Source of the DNA: Phyllobacterium chamaecytisi
GTDB taxonomy: Bacteria > Pseudomonadota > Alphaproteobacteria > Rhizobiales > Rhizobiaceae
Assembly (NCBI RefSeq): GCF_020164455.1
Contig: NZ_JAIQWW010000003.1
Coordinates: 248,001-312,000, forward strand
Length of the DNA: 64,000 bases
Direction of reading: 5' to 3'
Part shown: positions 8,570 to 19,128 of the stretch, piece after piece
Layout of the letters: each line of letters starts with the position of its first letter
Numbering within the stretch: position 1 is the first letter of the stretch
The notes under the pieces: model-generated
Seen by the model: the letters and a program-made list of their open reading frames with translations, nothing else
The model's database searches: none
Told to the model about the DNA's origin: nothing
Position numbers and translations under genes: made by a program

Positions 8570-9897
8570 TTGGTAATGTTCTCCTCTGGCCAGTCGCCCT
8601 CGGGCGTTCCGTCGAACCGCTTCTTCAGATCTTTCCAGCAATCCGCGTAATTGTCCTGCAGCGATTCGAGTTCTGCGGCAAAGCGGGTCAGATGTTGCGG
8701 GAAACGTGTCTCAAACATGAACGCCAGAGTGTTCTCAAGGCGTTGCGGCTTGAGCTCCACCGTCGAAGCCTTGTTGAAACCCATCGCGTCGGGGCCATGT
8801 GCCAGCATCATATTGTGCAGGCTCATGCCGCCCGGCACGAACCCCTCCTCCTTGGCGTCGTACTGACCATATACCAGACCCATGAATTCCGACATGATAT
8901 TGCGATGGTACCAGGGCGGGCGGAAACTGTGTTCTGCCACCAGCCAACGCGGCGGGAAAATTACGAAATCGACATTGGCCGTACCCTCTTCGCCGGAGGG
9001 TGCGGTGAGTACAGTGAAGATCGACGGGTCCGGATGATCGAACAGAATGGCGCCGACAGGTGAAAACGTGCGCAAATCATATTTGTACGGTGCATAATTG
9101 CCGTGCCATGCAACGACATCGAGCGGCGAATGGTCCAGCATGGTTTCATAGAACTTGCCGCACCATTTCACATGCAGCCGGCACGGCGTTTCCTTCTCCT
9201 CGAAGGCTGCAACAGGCGTCTTGAAATCGCGCGGATTGGCCAGGCAATTGGCGCCGATCGGGCCGCGATCCGGCAAGGCGAATTTCGCGCCGTAATTCTC
9301 GCAGATATAACCTCGCGCCTCGCCATCAAGGGCCGCAACCTTGAACATCATGCCGCGCGGGATGACGCAGATCTCCGAAGGTTCGATCTCGATAATGCCC
9401 ATTTCGGTAAAGATACGGAGCCTTCCTTTTTCCGGCACCAGAAGCATTTCGCCATCGGCATCGAAGAAATAGTCGTCTTCCATGTCGCGGTTGAATGCAT
9501 AGACATGCGCTGCCATCCCAGCCTGGCCATGGACATCGCCGGCCGTGGTTATGGTGCGGATGCCATCGATGAAACTCGTTGGCTGCCGCGGCATCGGCGT
9601 CGGATTCCAGCGCAACTGGCCAATTGGCAATTCATGATCATCGAGGTTGGGCGCGGTCTTCCAATGTTCGCGCTTCGATGATGTGAACCGGCCGCTGTGC
9701 TTGACCGAAGGCCTGATACGATAGAGCCAGGAACGTTCGTTGATGCCGCGCGGTGCGGTGAAGGGCGAGCCCGACAGTTGTTCGGCATAGAGCCCATAGG
9801 TGCAACGCTGGGGCGAGTTTTGCCCCTGCGGAAGAGCGCCAGGCAGAGACTCTGTTTCGAAATCATTACCGAAGCCAGGCATGTAATGAAGGGTCAT
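8566..9897 (-). CDS. hmgA: Homogentisate 1,2-dioxygenase
   Basis: A 443-residue cupin-type Fe(II) dioxygenase that opens the homogentisate ring to maleylacetoacetate. Family blocks seen: [19 protein letters not shown] at the N-terminus, [15 protein letters not shown], and the metal-binding stretch [38 protein letters not shown] 9897 is preferred because GGGAGGT precedes it by about six bases and the homologous N-terminus begins here; the nine-codon upstream extension is unlikely. It is first in hmgA-fahA-maiA and is divergent from a MarR regulator, probably its repressor. Confidence 0.95.
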   Translation of the reverse strand: MTLHYMPGFGNDFETESLPGALPQGQNSPQRCTYGLYAEQLSGSPFTAPRGINERSWLYRIRPSVKHSGRFTSSKREHWKTAPNLDDHELPIGQLRWNPTPMPRQPTSFIDGIRTITTAGDVHGQAGMAAHVYAFNRDMEDDYFFDADGEMLLVPEKGRLRIFTEMGIIEIEPSEICVIPRGMMFKVAALDGEARGYICENYGAKFALPDRGPIGANCLANPRDFKTPVAAFEEKETPCRLHVKWCGKFYETMLDHSPLDVVAWHGNYAPYKYDLRTFSPVGAILFDHPDPSIFTVLTAPSGEEGTANVDFVIFPPRWLVAEHSFRPPWYHRNIMSEFMGLVYGQYDAKEEGFVPGGMSLHNMMLAHGPDAMGFNKASTVELKPQRLENTLAFMFETRFPQHLTRFAAELESLQDNYADCWKDLKKRFDGTPEGDWPEENITK

Positions 9898-9915
9898 GAT
9901 CGTACCTCCCGATAT

Positions 9916-9948
9916 TAGTTGCAAGTGTGACGATCTATTTTGTAACTA
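9916..9948. promoter_or_regulatory. Near-perfect inverted repeat between hmgA and the MarR gene
   Basis: TAGTTGCAA (9916-9924) and TTGTAACTA (9940-9948) match as reverse complements at eight of nine positions, spaced by 15 bases, in the 78-base divergent promoter region. A further partial copy (AACTGCAAA, 9951-9959) follows. It is the best candidate binding site for the divergent MarR protein. Confidence 0.45.
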
Positions 9949-9975
9949 TCAACTGCAAAGGGAGATTTCGCTGCA

Positions 9976-10428
9976 ATGGATAGTGAGACGACGGAAACAT
10001 TGCCGCTGGTCCTGGAGGACTTCATCCCCTACCGGCTGAACAAGGCGGCGGAGACCGTCAGCCAGCGCTTCGCCAGCATCTATCGTGATCGATACGGGTT
10101 GACGCGGCCCGAATGGCGCACGCTGGCGACGCTTGGCCAATTCGGTATTTTGACGGCCACTGCAATCGGCGCGCATTCGTCCATGCACAAGACGAAGGTC
10201 TCAAGGGCGGTGTTCACGCTGGAAAAGCGCCGGTGGCTAAGTCGCAAGCGTGATGACATGGACCGACGCATCGAGAATCTGGAACTCACGCCCGCAGGGC
10301 GCAAGGCCTATAATGAGCTTGCCAAGGTCGCGCATGCCTTCGAGGCGGAACTTCTGTCAAACCTCGGCTCAAAAGGCGAGAAGGAGCTCAAGGCCGGACT
10401 GGCTGCGTTGGAAGCCTATTTTGGATAG
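9976..10428 (+). CDS. MarR-family transcriptional regulator (probable hmg operon regulator)
   Basis: A 150-residue MarR protein. The winged helix covers roughly residues 35-105: YGLTRPEWRTLATLGQFG, a recognition helix around SSMHKTKVSRAVFTLEKR and the wing KRDDMDRRIENLELTPAGR. It lies divergent to hmgA with only 78 bases between start codons, so it most likely controls the homogentisate genes in response to homogentisate or a related aromatic acid; this is inferred from position. The gene is followed by a separate toxin-antitoxin pair. Confidence 0.87.
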   Translation: MDSETTETLPLVLEDFIPYRLNKAAETVSQRFASIYRDRYGLTRPEWRTLATLGQFGILTATAIGAHSSMHKTKVSRAVFTLEKRRWLSRKRDDMDRRIENLELTPAGRKAYNELAKVAHAFEAELLSNLGSKGEKELKAGLAALEAYFG

Positions 10429-10464
10429 AGATATCCTTGATATTGTCTCAGGAACACTCCATAT

Positions 10465-10492
10465 TGATGCGTGATGTTTGATGCGCGATGTT
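10465..10492. repeat. Tandem 14-bp direct repeat upstream of the VapB-like antitoxin
   Basis: TGATGCGTGATGTT at 10465-10478 is followed immediately by TGATGCGCGATGTT at 10479-10492, 13 of 14 bases identical. The repeats stop just before the GGAG ribosome site of the antitoxin. They could be antitoxin-binding half sites. Confidence 0.5.
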
Positions 10493-10503
10493 TGGAGATT
10501 GAA

Positions 10504-10731
10504 ATGCGAACGACTTTAGCTATTGATGACGACGTGCTTGCGGCAGCCAAAGGCTTGGCCGAACATCAAAACAAGACAATCGGCGAGGTCATATCAATGC
10601 TTGCCCGGAAATCTCTACAGACGCCAGTTGCCAGCATAAGTGAGCGCAACGGCGTACCACTGCTTACTGTAAAGGATGGCACTCCGGTCACTATGGAATT
10701 CGTCAATCAGTTGCGCGATGAACTGCCCTGA
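10504..10731 (+). CDS. Ribbon-helix-helix antitoxin (VapB-like)
   Basis: A 75-residue protein beginning MRTTLAIDDDVLAAAKGLAEHQNKTIGEVISMLARKSL, a ribbon-helix-helix DNA-binding domain, followed by a toxin-binding tail (GVPLLTVKDGTPVTMEFVNQLRDELP). ATG 10504 has GGAG six bases upstream; the 11-codon extension to 10471 overlaps the tandem repeats and is unlikely. Its stop overlaps the toxin start by one base (TGATG). Confidence 0.85.
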   Translation: MRTTLAIDDDVLAAAKGLAEHQNKTIGEVISMLARKSLQTPVASISERNGVPLLTVKDGTPVTMEFVNQLRDELP

Positions 10732-11165
10732 TGGCATTTTTGCTCGACGTCAATGTCCTGATCGCATTATTTGATCCAGTACATATTCATCACGTTTCCG
10801 CCCACAACTGGTTCGCAGAGATTGGTCAGTCCGCTTGGGCCACCTGCCCCCTTACGGAGAATGGCGTCATTCGCATTATCGGAGACCCGCGCTACCGGAA
10901 TTCCCCCGGTTCTCCAGCCGCGATTGCGTCGTCGTTGGCAATTTTTACGTCCAGGCCCGGCCATGAGTTCTGGGCGGACAGTATCAGCCTTATGAGGTCA
11001 AAACTGATCGACCCGTCGAGGCTGCTAATTTCGAGTCAGATTACAGACACCTACCTTCTTGCACTTGCGAGATCCAATGAAGGCCAGTTGGCAACTTTTG
11101 ACCGGCGCCTGGTGACTGACGCTGTGCCCGGTGGAAAAGATAACCTTCACCTGATCGAATTGTGA
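10731..11165 (+). CDS. vapC: VapC-family PIN-domain ribonuclease toxin
   Basis: A 144-residue PIN protein. Acidic residues sit at Asp6 (MAFLLDVNVLIALFD), Glu43 (CPLTENGVIRII), in SSQITDTYLLALA and in LATFDRRL, the full Mg-binding set. The TENGVIRI and ITDTYLLALA blocks match the subfamily first catalogued in mycobacteria. It is coupled to the ribbon-helix-helix antitoxin by a one-base overlap. It ends nine bases before the stop of the convergent ABC permease gene. Confidence 0.88.
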   Translation: MAFLLDVNVLIALFDPVHIHHVSAHNWFAEIGQSAWATCPLTENGVIRIIGDPRYRNSPGSPAAIASSLAIFTSRPGHEFWADSISLMRSKLIDPSRLLISSQITDTYLLALARSNEGQLATFDRRLVTDAVPGGKDNLHLIEL

Positions 11166-11174
11166 CTCTGCACA

Positions 11175-11936
11175 CTAACTCTTCAATCTATACCCCGTCG
11201 TGAAGATCCAGCGCAGGATCAGAATGCATGCGATGAGGAACAGCGCCGTCATGGCGAGGCTGGTGCCGATGTGCACGTCTGACAGGCCGAAGAAGCTCCA
11301 GCGGAAACCGCTGATCAGGTACACGACCGGGTTGAACAGCGTCACTTTTTGCCAGAAGGGCGGCAGCATTTCGATGGAATAGAAACTTCCCCCGAGGAAG
11401 GTCAGCGGTGTGATGATCATCAACGGGACGAGCTGCAGCTTTTCGAAGCCGTCGGCCCAGATGCCGATGATGAAGCCGAACATGCTGAATGTAACTGCAG
11501 TCAGCACCAGGAAGAGCAGCATGACGAAGGGATGCTCAATCCGCAGCGGAACGAACAAGGCAGCCGTGGCCAGAATGATGACGCCAAGAATGATGGATTT
11601 GGTCGCTGCGGCCCCGACATAGGCGACGACGATCTCCAGATAGGACACGGGTGCCGACAAAAGCTCGTAGATCGTGCCAACGAACTTCGGAAAATAAATG
11701 CCGAAGGAAGCGTTCGAGATGCTCTGCGTCAACAGCGAAAGCATGATCAGGCCCGGCACGATGAACGCGCCATAGCTGACCCCGCTGATTTCAGGAATGC
11801 GTCCGCCGATGGCCGAGCCGAAGACGACGAAATAGAGGCTCGTGGAAACGACCGGCGAAATGACGCTCTGCATGATCGTGCGCCATGTGCGGTGCATCTC
11901 GAACAGGTAGATCGCCTTGATGGCATAGAGGTTCAT
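11175..11936 (-). CDS. ABC-2 type transporter permease
   Basis: A 253-residue membrane protein with about six hydrophobic segments and the ABC-2 hallmark region [42 protein letters not shown] near residues 180-220. It resembles YadH/NodJ-type export permeases. The start overlaps the ATPase stop by four bases, so the two form one exporter. Substrate is not predictable; nodulation is not implied because no nod genes are near. Confidence 0.87.
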   Translation of the reverse strand: MNLYAIKAIYLFEMHRTWRTIMQSVISPVVSTSLYFVVFGSAIGGRIPEISGVSYGAFIVPGLIMLSLLTQSISNASFGIYFPKFVGTIYELLSAPVSYLEIVVAYVGAAATKSIILGVIILATAALFVPLRIEHPFVMLLFLVLTAVTFSMFGFIIGIWADGFEKLQLVPLMIITPLTFLGGSFYSIEMLPPFWQKVTLFNPVVYLISGFRWSFFGLSDVHIGTSLAMTALFLIACILILRWIFTTGYRLKS

Positions 11937-12859
11937 TTGCGTTCCCTCACGAGATTCACGAAGATTTCTTCCAACGAACTTTCTCGCGTCTGGATATCCT
12001 TGAAACGGACACCAGCCTTGTCGAGGTCTTTCAGCAAGGCTGTAATCCCGGTGCGTTCTTTCTGCGTGTCATAGTGGTAGATGAGCTCGCAGCCGTCGGA
12101 CGAAAGCTCAAGCTCATATTGGGCTAACGCCTCCGGTACCTCGTCACGTTTTTCCTGTAGAAACAGCCGCAATTGCTTCCTGCCGAGCGAGCGCATCAGT
12201 TCAGCCTTCTCCTCGACCAGAATGATTTCGCCGTGGCTGATGACGCCGATGCGATCGGCCATCTGCTGGGCTTCCTCGATATAATGCGTGGTCAGGATGA
12301 TGGTGACGCCGGATTCGCGCAGTGCCCGCACGACATTCCACATGTCGCGCCGGAGCTCGACATCGACGCCGGCCGTAGGCTCATCGAGAAACAGGATCTC
12401 CGGTTCGTGCGACAGAGCTTTTGCGATCATGACCCGGCGCTTCATGCCGCCGGAAAGTGTCATGAGCTTCGAATCCTTTTTGTCCCACAACGAGAGTTCT
12501 TTCAGGATCTTTTCGATATGCGCCGGCTTGGCTGGCTTGCCGAAGAGACCGCGACTGAAACTGACCGTATTCCAGACCGTCTCGAAGGCGTCGGTCGTCA
12601 GTTCCTGTGGCACGAGGCCGATCTTGCTGCGGGCGGCGCGATATTCCTTGATGATATCGTGGCCGTCGGCGAGGATTGTTCCCGACGTCGGATTGACGAT
12701 GCCGCAAATTGTCGAGATCAACGTGGTCTTGCCGGCGCCGTTTGGACCGAGCAGCGCGAAGATCTCGCCATGGCGAATGTCGAGATTGATATTCTTCAGC
12801 GCTTCGAAACCGGTTGAATAGGTTTTGTAAAGGCTGGAGACAGAGATAGCTGAGGACAT
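11933..12859 (-). CDS. ABC-2 type transporter ATP-binding protein
   Basis: A 308-residue ATPase. Walker A is GPNGAGKTT (about residue 38), the signature is LSGGMKRR, Walker B is [12 protein letters not shown], and the switch His lies in [10 protein letters not shown]. The last 90 residues form the extension typical of drug/polysaccharide exporters (NodI/YadG-like). ATG 12859 is chosen as the conserved start; the frame extends 16 codons further but with no conserved sequence. It pairs with the overlapping permease gene. Confidence 0.9.
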   Translation of the reverse strand: MSSAISVSSLYKTYSTGFEALKNINLDIRHGEIFALLGPNGAGKTTLISTICGIVNPTSGTILADGHDIIKEYRAARSKIGLVPQELTTDAFETVWNTVSFSRGLFGKPAKPAHIEKILKELSLWDKKDSKLMTLSGGMKRRVMIAKALSHEPEILFLDEPTAGVDVELRRDMWNVVRALRESGVTIILTTHYIEEAQQMADRIGVISHGEIILVEEKAELMRSLGRKQLRLFLQEKRDEVPEALAQYELELSSDGCELIYHYDTQKERTGITALLKDLDKAGVRFKDIQTRESSLEEIFVNLVRERK

Positions 12860-13023
12860 GAATTTACCTGGAAAGGAATTTCGGTCTGGACGTATCTGGC
12901 GAAACAATCTTGAAGCGCGGGCGCGCCGTTGAGAATGGTGTTCCTTATATGGGGTTAGATATCGTTTTTCAAACCGGCATTCCTGACAATGACGTCAGCA
13001 GCGTTGATAAAAGGGAACTAGCC

Positions 13024-13053
13024 AAAGAAAAACCCGGCAGCGAGACCGGGCTT
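13024..13053 (-). terminator. Rho-independent terminator of the fsr-like gene
   Basis: On the reverse strand AGCCCGG-tctcgctg-CCGGGTT forms a GC-rich hairpin followed by TTTTTCTTT. It begins eight bases after the MFS gene stop (13061) and is correctly oriented to end that transcript. Confidence 0.8.
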
Positions 13054-13060
13054 TCGTAGT

Positions 13061-14281
13061 TCAGGCCGTTGCTGGCTCGCCTCGGACTTCCCGCATACTC
13101 GGCAGGAAGATCGTCAGCAATCCAAGGAATGGCAGGTAGGAACAGATCATATAGACATAATCGATGCCCTTGGCGTCCGCGACGAAGCCGAGCACCGCCG
13201 CGGCAATGCCGGCCATTCCGAAGGCAAAGCCAAAGAAGATGCCGGCGATCATGCCGACCCGGCCGGGTACCAGCTCCTGGGCAAAAACCACAATCGCGGG
13301 AAAGGCGGACGAGAGGATGAAGCCGATGAAAACCGTGAGCACACCCGTCCAGAGCAGATTGGCGTAGGGCATCATCAACGTGAATGGCAGGACGCCAAGA
13401 ATAGAGAACCAGATGACGGCCTTGGTGCCGATCTTGTCGCCGATGGGGCCGCCAAGAATAGTCCCGACAGCAGCAGCACCGAGGAACAGGAACAGCATCA
13501 TCTGCGATTGCTGCACCGAAATGCCGAATTTGTGGATGACGTAGAACGTGTAATAGCTGGAGATACTGGCAAGGTAGATGTTCTTGGTGAAGACCAGCAG
13601 CGTCAGGATCAGCAACGATGTAATGACCTTTTTGCGTGGCAGCTTCAGAACACGGCTGGCGGCCGGCTTGTTGGCGTTGGCGAGGCGATAGCGCTGGTAC
13701 CAGTTGCCGACCTGATAAAGGATGATCATGCCGATCAGAGCGGCAGCGGAGAACCAGGCAATGCTTTGCTGGCCGCGCGGCAGAACGATGAAGGCCGCAA
13801 GCAAAGGCCCGAGCGCCGTGCCGAAATTGCCGCCGACCTGAAAGAACGACTGTGCCAGACCGTGGCGCCCGCCCGAGGCGAGACGGGCCACACGCGAGGA
13901 TTCCGGGTGGAAGATCGACGAACCGATGCCGATGAAAGCAGCGCCGGCGAGCAACATGACATAATGCGTGGCGATGGAAAGCAAGCCGAGCCCGACCAGC
14001 GAAAAAGCCATGCCGACAGGCAGCGAATAGGGCATCGGTCGCTTGTCGGTATAGGTGCCGACGATCGGCTGCAGCAGCGAGGCAGTGACCTGGAATGTCA
14101 GCGTCAGAAAACCGATCTGCTTGAAGTTGAGGCCATAATTCTGTTTGAGCATCGGATAGATAGCTGCAAGCAGCGATTGCATCATGTCATTGAGAAAATG
14201 GCAGAAGCTGACGGCGAAAATGATGGCGAAGACAGTTGTTTCAGCGGAAGACCGCTGAGCAGGCAAGGCAGTATCGGTCAT
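13061..14281 (-). CDS. MFS efflux transporter, fosmidomycin-resistance (Fsr) family
   Basis: A 406-residue, 12-segment major facilitator. SFCHFLNDMMQSLLAAIYPMLK near residue 25 and GIGSSIFHPESSRVARLASGGRHGLAQSFFQVGGNFGTALGPLL near residue 120 are signature blocks of the Fsr family. It is expected to export small toxic compounds by proton antiport; the actual substrate is unknown. A divergent AraC-family gene lies 128 bases upstream and probably controls it. A clear terminator follows. Confidence 0.9.
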   Translation of the reverse strand: MTDTALPAQRSSAETTVFAIIFAVSFCHFLNDMMQSLLAAIYPMLKQNYGLNFKQIGFLTLTFQVTASLLQPIVGTYTDKRPMPYSLPVGMAFSLVGLGLLSIATHYVMLLAGAAFIGIGSSIFHPESSRVARLASGGRHGLAQSFFQVGGNFGTALGPLLAAFIVLPRGQQSIAWFSAAALIGMIILYQVGNWYQRYRLANANKPAASRVLKLPRKKVITSLLILTLLVFTKNIYLASISSYYTFYVIHKFGISVQQSQMMLFLFLGAAAVGTILGGPIGDKIGTKAVIWFSILGVLPFTLMMPYANLLWTGVLTVFIGFILSSAFPAIVVFAQELVPGRVGMIAGIFFGFAFGMAGIAAAVLGFVADAKGIDYVYMICSYLPFLGLLTIFLPSMREVRGEPATA

Positions 14282-14334
14282 GGTGTGCGTCCATCGAAGA
14301 AAGAGGGCGCACCGCCCAAGCGGTCACCCTTCCT

Positions 14335-14358
14335 GCGCAACTGATATACCTGTTGCGC
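14335..14358. promoter_or_regulatory. Inverted repeat in the fsr/AraC divergent promoter region
   Basis: GCGCAAC (14335-14341) and GTTGCGC (14352-14358) are exact reverse complements with a 10-base spacer. The repeat lies between the divergent MFS and AraC genes, as expected for a shared operator. Confidence 0.45.
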
Positions 14359-14409
14359 GCATCCTGCTTTCGTGGTTTGGTCCAGTTCTTTCGAGTGTGG
14401 GCCAAAACA

Positions 14410-15237
14410 ATGCGCTATCAGACATTTGCTGCCCGGAACGCTGCCGGTCTGCGGCTTGAGGAGCTGCACAAGGTGCGGCTGGACTGGCTTGAGCAAGCCG
14501 AGGGCGACGTTTTTGCGTTGGCGACGGTTTATCCGTCGGGATTTCATATTCCCGACCATCATCACAGCCAATCGCAACTCCTGCATGCCATCAGCGGCGT
14601 TGCCATGGTGACGACCAAGTTTGGCCGCTGGATGGTGCCGCCACATCATGCATTGTGGCTGCCGGCAGGAACGGAGCATGCGGTGGACATGCTCGGCGAT
14701 GTCTCGATGCATTCAATCTACGTGCGACCGGACGCCGTGGCGGGGTTGAAACGGCATTTGCACGTGGTTGGGCTGACGCCCTTGATGGACAACCTGATCC
14801 GTGAGGCAGTGGCGGCACCTGCCGACGTGCACGCCGATCCACGGACAACATTTGTCATGGGTTTGCTGCTGCATGAAATCCCCAACCTGCCGGAACGGCC
14901 ACTCGGCCTGCCATTCCCGGAAGACCGGCGGCTGGCGGCACTGTGCCGCGGGTTCCTCGAAGACCCCTCGCCCCACACAAATATCGATAATTGGGCGGAT
15001 CGGCTCGGAATGAGCCGGCGTACTTTCACGCGGACATTTCGGCGCGAAACCGGCCTCAGCCTCTCAACATGGCGCCAGCAGGCTTGTCTTTTGTCAGCGC
15101 TGCCCCGCCTGACAAAGGGTGAGCCAGTGACCAGCGTTGCACTCGACCTTGGCTATAACAGCGTGCCGGCGTTCACCACCATGTTCAAGCGCATGCTCGG
15201 CGCCCCGCCCCGGCATTACCTTCATTCGGCGGCCTGA
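14410..15237 (+). CDS. AraC-family regulator with cupin sensor domain
   Basis: A 275-residue protein with an N-terminal cupin (about residues 20-90; [21 protein letters not shown] and [11 protein letters not shown]) and a C-terminal double HTH (about 165-275; [43 protein letters not shown], then [28 protein letters not shown]). ATG 14410 fits the family length; the frame is open 58 codons further upstream but crosses the promoter of the MFS gene. It is divergent from the Fsr-type pump and probably activates it. Its 3' end overlaps the convergent metH gene by 16 bases. Confidence 0.87.
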   Translation: MRYQTFAARNAAGLRLEELHKVRLDWLEQAEGDVFALATVYPSGFHIPDHHHSQSQLLHAISGVAMVTTKFGRWMVPPHHALWLPAGTEHAVDMLGDVSMHSIYVRPDAVAGLKRHLHVVGLTPLMDNLIREAVAAPADVHADPRTTFVMGLLLHEIPNLPERPLGLPFPEDRRLAALCRGFLEDPSPHTNIDNWADRLGMSRRTFTRTFRRETGLSLSTWRQQACLLSALPRLTKGEPVTSVALDLGYNSVPAFTTMFKRMLGAPPRHYLHSAA

Positions 15238-18200
15238 ACCCTTGGTGCAGGTACGTAGTTGAGGATCGGCCCGAGCCAGCGCTCGACCTGTTCGATCGGC
15301 ATTTGCTTGCGTTCCGAATAATCTTCCACCTGATCGCGCTCGACTTTGGCGACGCCGAAATAATAGCTTTCCGGATGGGCGATGTAGATGCCCGAAACAG
15401 ATGAGCCCGGCCACATGGCAAAGCTCTCGGTCAGGCGAACGTTGATCCTGGCTTCTGCGTCAAGAATGCGGAATAGCGTCTCTTTCTCGGTGTGGTCGGG
15501 CTGCGCAGGATAACCTGGCGCAGGGCGGATACCGCGATAAGGTTCACCGATGAGTTCCTCCGGCGCAAGATCTTCGCCGGGTGCATAACCCCAGAATTCC
15601 TTGCGCACGCGCTCATGCATCAATTCGGCAAAGGCTTCGGCAAAACGGTCCGCCAGTGCCTTGACGAGGATGGAGGAATAATCGTCGTTGGCACGTTCGA
15701 AGCGCTCGGCGATGGCGATTTCCTCGATACCAGCGGTGACAACGAAAGCGCCCATATAATCCTGAACGCCGCTGTCGATAGGCGCTACGAAATCGCCGAG
15801 TGCCACGTTCGGCCTCCCATCGCGTTTCGACAGTTGCTGGCGCAGGGTGTAGAAGGTCGCGAGCTCTTCCTTCCGCTCCTCATCGGCGAAGACGCGAATG
15901 TCGTCGCCCGTCGCTCCTGCTGGCCACAGGCCGATGACAGCTTTTGGATTGAACCACTTCTCCGCGATGATCTTCTTCAGCATCGCCTGGGCATCATCGA
16001 ACAATTGCCGGGCAGCTTCGCCCTGCTTCTCGTCTTCGAGAATGGCAGGATAGCGGCCTTTCAGCTCCCAAGTCTGGAAGAATGGCGTCCAGTCGATATA
16101 GCGGGCGATCTCCGCGAGATCATAGTTCTCGAAGACGCGCGTCCCGATGAAACTCGGCTTGGTGGGTTCATACGAGGTCCAGTCGACCTTGTGCGCATTC
16201 GCACGGGCCCTGGCCAGTGGCAGGCGCTGCTTGTCGGCCTCGTTGCGCGCATGCGCATCCGCGACCTTGATATATTCGGCCTCGATCGCTTCGACGTAAC
16301 CCGGCTTGGTTTCCTTCGACAGAAGATTGGACACAACACCCACCGCGCGGCTCGCATCGGTGACATAGATCGTCTGTCCCTTATTGTAGCGCGGGTTGAT
16401 CTTGACAGCCGTATGCACACGGCTGGTCGTTGCACCGCCGATCAGCAGCGGAATGTCGAAACCCTCGCGCTCCATCTCCGAGGCCACATGGACCATCTCG
16501 TCGAGGGACGGCGTGATCAGGCCGGAGAGGCCGATAATATCGACATTCTGTTCGCGAGCCGTCTGCAGGATCTTGGTTGCAGGCACCATGACGCCGAGAT
16601 CGATGATCTCGTAATTGTTGCAGGCCAGGACCACACCGACGATGTTCTTGCCGATATCGTGGACGTCACCCTTGACGGTTGCCATCAATACCTTGCCGGC
16701 GCTCTCACGCTCCCCTGTGCCGCCATTGGCAAGCTTTTCCGCCTCCATGTAGGGCAATAGCAGCGCCACGGCCTGTTTCATGACGCGCGCAGATTTCACC
16801 ACCTGTGGCAGGAACATCTTGCCCGCGCCGAACAGATCGCCGACGACATTCATGCCGGCCATCAACGGCCCTTCGATCACGTGCAGCGGGCGCTCAGCCT
16901 CCTTGCGCGCCTCTTCGGTATCGACATCGATGAATTCGGTAATGCCGTTGACCAATGCATGCTCCATGCGTTTTGCGACGCTCCATTCGCGCCAGGCGAG
17001 ATCGCGTTCGCGCGCTTCCTTGCCGGCAGAACCCTTGTAGCGCTCGGCGAGATCAAGCAGCCGCTCGGTAGCGTCATCGCGGCGATTGAGCACCACGTCT
17101 TCGCAGGCTTCACGCAGTTCCGGATCGATCGACTCATAGACCGCGAGCTGGCCCGCATTGACGATGCCCATGTCCATGCCGACCTGGATGGCATGGTAGA
17201 GAAACACCGCATGCATCGCCTCACGCACCGGTTCATTGCCGCGGAACGAGAAGGAGAGATTTGAAATGCCGCCGGAAATATGCACGTGCGGCAGGGTGTC
17301 GACGATCTGCTTCGTCGCTTCGATGAAGGCGACGCCATAGCCATTGTGCTCTTCGATACCGGTGGCAACAGCAAAGACATTCGGATCGAAGATGATGTCT
17401 TCCGGCGGGAAGCCTGCGTCCTTGGTCAGGAGTTCATAGGCGCGTGTACAGATCGCAACTTTCCGCTCCAGCGTATCGGCCTGTCCGTCCGTGTCGAAGG
17501 CCATGACGACGACGGCGGCACCATAGGCGCGCACTTTTTTGGCATGATCGAGGAAGGCCTGTTCACCTTCCTTCATCGAGATCGAGTTGACCAGCGGCTT
17601 GCCTTGCACGCACTTCAGGCCTGCTTCGATGACGTCCCACTTCGAACTGTCGATCATCACCGGAACGCGGGCGATATCGGGTTCTGCCGCGATGAGGTTC
17701 AAGAATTCGACCATGGCCTTTTCACTGTCGATCAGGCCTTCGTCCATGTTGATGTCGATGATCTGTGCGCCGTTCGCCACCTGATCGCGCGCGACATCCA
17801 ACGCCGTGGCAAAATCGCCGGCAGTGATGAGCTTGCGGAACTTCGCCGAGCCGGTGATGTTGGTGCGCTCGCCAACATTGACGAAGGGAATATCCTTGGT
17901 CAGCGTGAAGGGTTCGAGGCCCGACAGGCGCATATGGGTTTCCGTCTCGGGGATCTCGCGTGGCTTGTATTTGCTGACTGCTTCGGCGATTGCCTTGATA
18001 TGCTCCGGGGTCGAACCGCAGCAGCCGCCCACGATATTGAGGAGGCCTTCGCTGGCGAAACCCTCGAGCTGCGCTGCCATCGCTTCCGGGCTCTCGTCGT
18101 ACTGGCCGAATTCGTTGGGCAGGCCCGCATTGGGATAGGCGCAGACGAACGTATCCGCGACGCTGGAAATCTCGGCGAGATGCGCGCGCATGGCATTGGC

Positions 18201-18998
18201 GCCGAGGGCACAATTCAAGCCGATGGTGAAGGGCTTGGCGTGACGGACCGAATGCCAGAAAGCGGTCGGCGTCTGGCCGGAAAGCGTGCGGCCGGAAAGG
18301 TCGGTAATGGTGCCGGAGATCATCACCGGAAGGGTGATCCCCTTTTCTTCAAACACTTCGTTCGTGGCGAAGATTGCTGCCTTGGCGTTGAGCGTATCGA
18401 AGATGGTCTCGATGAGGATAATGTCCGCGCCGCCATCGATGAGGCCGCGCACCTGGGTCCCATAGGCGGTGCGCAGGTCGTCGAATGTGACAGCGCGATA
18501 GCCGGGGTTGTTGACGTCAGGCGAAATCGATGCCGTACGGTTTGTCGGGCCGAGCGCTCCGGCGACAAACCTGCGGCGGCCATCCGTTTGCTCGGCTTTC
18601 AGGGCGGCACGGCGGGCAAGCCGCGCACCATCGCGGTTAAGTTCATACACGACCTCTTCCATGCTGTAGTCAGCCTGGGCGATCGTGGTGGAGGAAAATG
18701 TGTTCGTCTCAAGGATATCGGCGCCCGCCATGGCATAGGCGTAGTGAATATCTTCGATAGCTTGTGGCTGCGTCAGGATCAGCAGGTCGTTGTTGCCCTG
18801 CAGGTGGCAGGAACAATCCGCAAAGCGATCGCCACGAAAGTCATCTTCGTTGAGGCTAAGGCCTTGGATCTGCGTGCCCATGGCGCCGTCAAGAATCAGT
18901 ATCCGTTCTTTCGCCGCCTTGGTCAAAGCTGCAAAAACTTCGGAGCCGTCCCGAGGAGAACCCATGGGACCGAATAGATTATCAACCGCAATATTCAT
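15222..18998 (-). CDS. metH: Cobalamin-dependent methionine synthase
   Basis: A 1,258-residue full-length MetH that methylates homocysteine from methyltetrahydrofolate through cobalamin. Domains in order: homocysteine-binding barrel ([10 protein letters not shown]; zinc cysteines in GLNCALGAN and [10 protein letters not shown]), pterin-binding barrel ([20 protein letters not shown]), B12 cap and B12-binding domain ([14 protein letters not shown] with the cobalt-ligand His) and the SAM-dependent activation domain ([12 protein letters not shown]). ATG 18998 ([11 protein letters not shown]) resembles relatives; starts at 18965 or 19046 are possible. A 20-bp perfect palindrome lies 47 bases upstream and is a likely control site. 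No cobalamin or SAM riboswitch was recognised. Confidence 0.95.
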   Translation of the reverse strand: MNIAVDNLFGPMGSPRDGSEVFAALTKAAKERILILDGAMGTQIQGLSLNEDDFRGDRFADCSCHLQGNNDLLILTQPQAIEDIHYAYAMAGADILETNTFSSTTIAQADYSMEEVVYELNRDGARLARRAALKAEQTDGRRRFVAGALGPTNRTASISPDVNNPGYRAVTFDDLRTAYGTQVRGLIDGGADIILIETIFDTLNAKAAIFATNEVFEEKGITLPVMISGTITDLSGRTLSGQTPTAFWHSVRHAKPFTIGLNCALGANAMRAHLAEISSVADTFVCAYPNAGLPNEFGQYDESPEAMAAQLEGFASEGLLNIVGGCCGSTPEHIKAIAEAVSKYKPREIPETETHMRLSGLEPFTLTKDIPFVNVGERTNITGSAKFRKLITAGDFATALDVARDQVANGAQIIDINMDEGLIDSEKAMVEFLNLIAAEPDIARVPVMIDSSKWDVIEAGLKCVQGKPLVNSISMKEGEQAFLDHAKKVRAYGAAVVVMAFDTDGQADTLERKVAICTRAYELLTKDAGFPPEDIIFDPNVFAVATGIEEHNGYGVAFIEATKQIVDTLPHVHISGGISNLSFSFRGNEPVREAMHAVFLYHAIQVGMDMGIVNAGQLAVYESIDPELREACEDVVLNRRDDATERLLDLAERYKGSAGKEARERDLAWREWSVAKRMEHALVNGITEFIDVDTEEARKEAERPLHVIEGPLMAGMNVVGDLFGAGKMFLPQVVKSARVMKQAVALLLPYMEAEKLANGGTGERESAGKVLMATVKGDVHDIGKNIVGVVLACNNYEIIDLGVMVPATKILQTAREQNVDIIGLSGLITPSLDEMVHVASEMEREGFDIPLLIGGATTSRVHTAVKINPRYNKGQTIYVTDASRAVGVVSNLLSKETKPGYVEAIEAEYIKVADAHARNEADKQRLPLARARANAHKVDWTSYEPTKPSFIGTRVFENYDLAEIARYIDWTPFFQTWELKGRYPAILEDEKQGEAARQLFDDAQAMLKKIIAEKWFNPKAVIGLWPAGATGDDIRVFADEERKEELATFYTLRQQLSKRDGRPNVALGDFVAPIDSGVQDYMGAFVVTAGIEEIAIAERFERANDDYSSILVKALADRFAEAFAELMHERVRKEFWGYAPGEDLAPEELIGEPYRGIRPAPGYPAQPDHTEKETLFRILDAEARINVRLTESFAMWPGSSVSGIYIAHPESYYFGVAKVERDQVEDYSERKQMPIEQVERWLGPILNYVPAPRVQAAE

Positions 18999-19044
18999 AA
19001 CTCGGTACGCCTCATGATCCATGATCCGGATGAGGGCTAAGGTC

Positions 19045-19064
19045 ACATAAAGATATCTTTATGT
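19045..19064. promoter_or_regulatory. Perfect 20-bp palindrome upstream of metH
   Basis: ACATAAAGAT followed by its exact reverse complement ATCTTTATGT occupies 19045-19064, 47 bases ahead of the metH ATG. An uninterrupted palindrome of this kind fits the site of a dimeric ArsR-type regulator of methionine/SAH metabolism (SahR-like). The regulator is not in the window, so its identity is inference. Confidence 0.6.
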
Positions 19065-19128
19065 CAACAAGTCAATTCTGTTGGCGGCATGATATGTCGC
19101 AGTTGTGGTGGCCGCGCGGACTTGCAAA

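Noticed and set aside
11175-12859. Nodulation factor exporter NodI/NodJ
   Set aside because: The proteins have the same fold, but no nod genes or nod box are near, and YadG/YadH-type exporters look the same.
17280-18977. 565-codon forward frame opposite metH
   Set aside because: metH is unambiguous on the other strand and spans this region with all its domains; the forward text is a mirror artefact.
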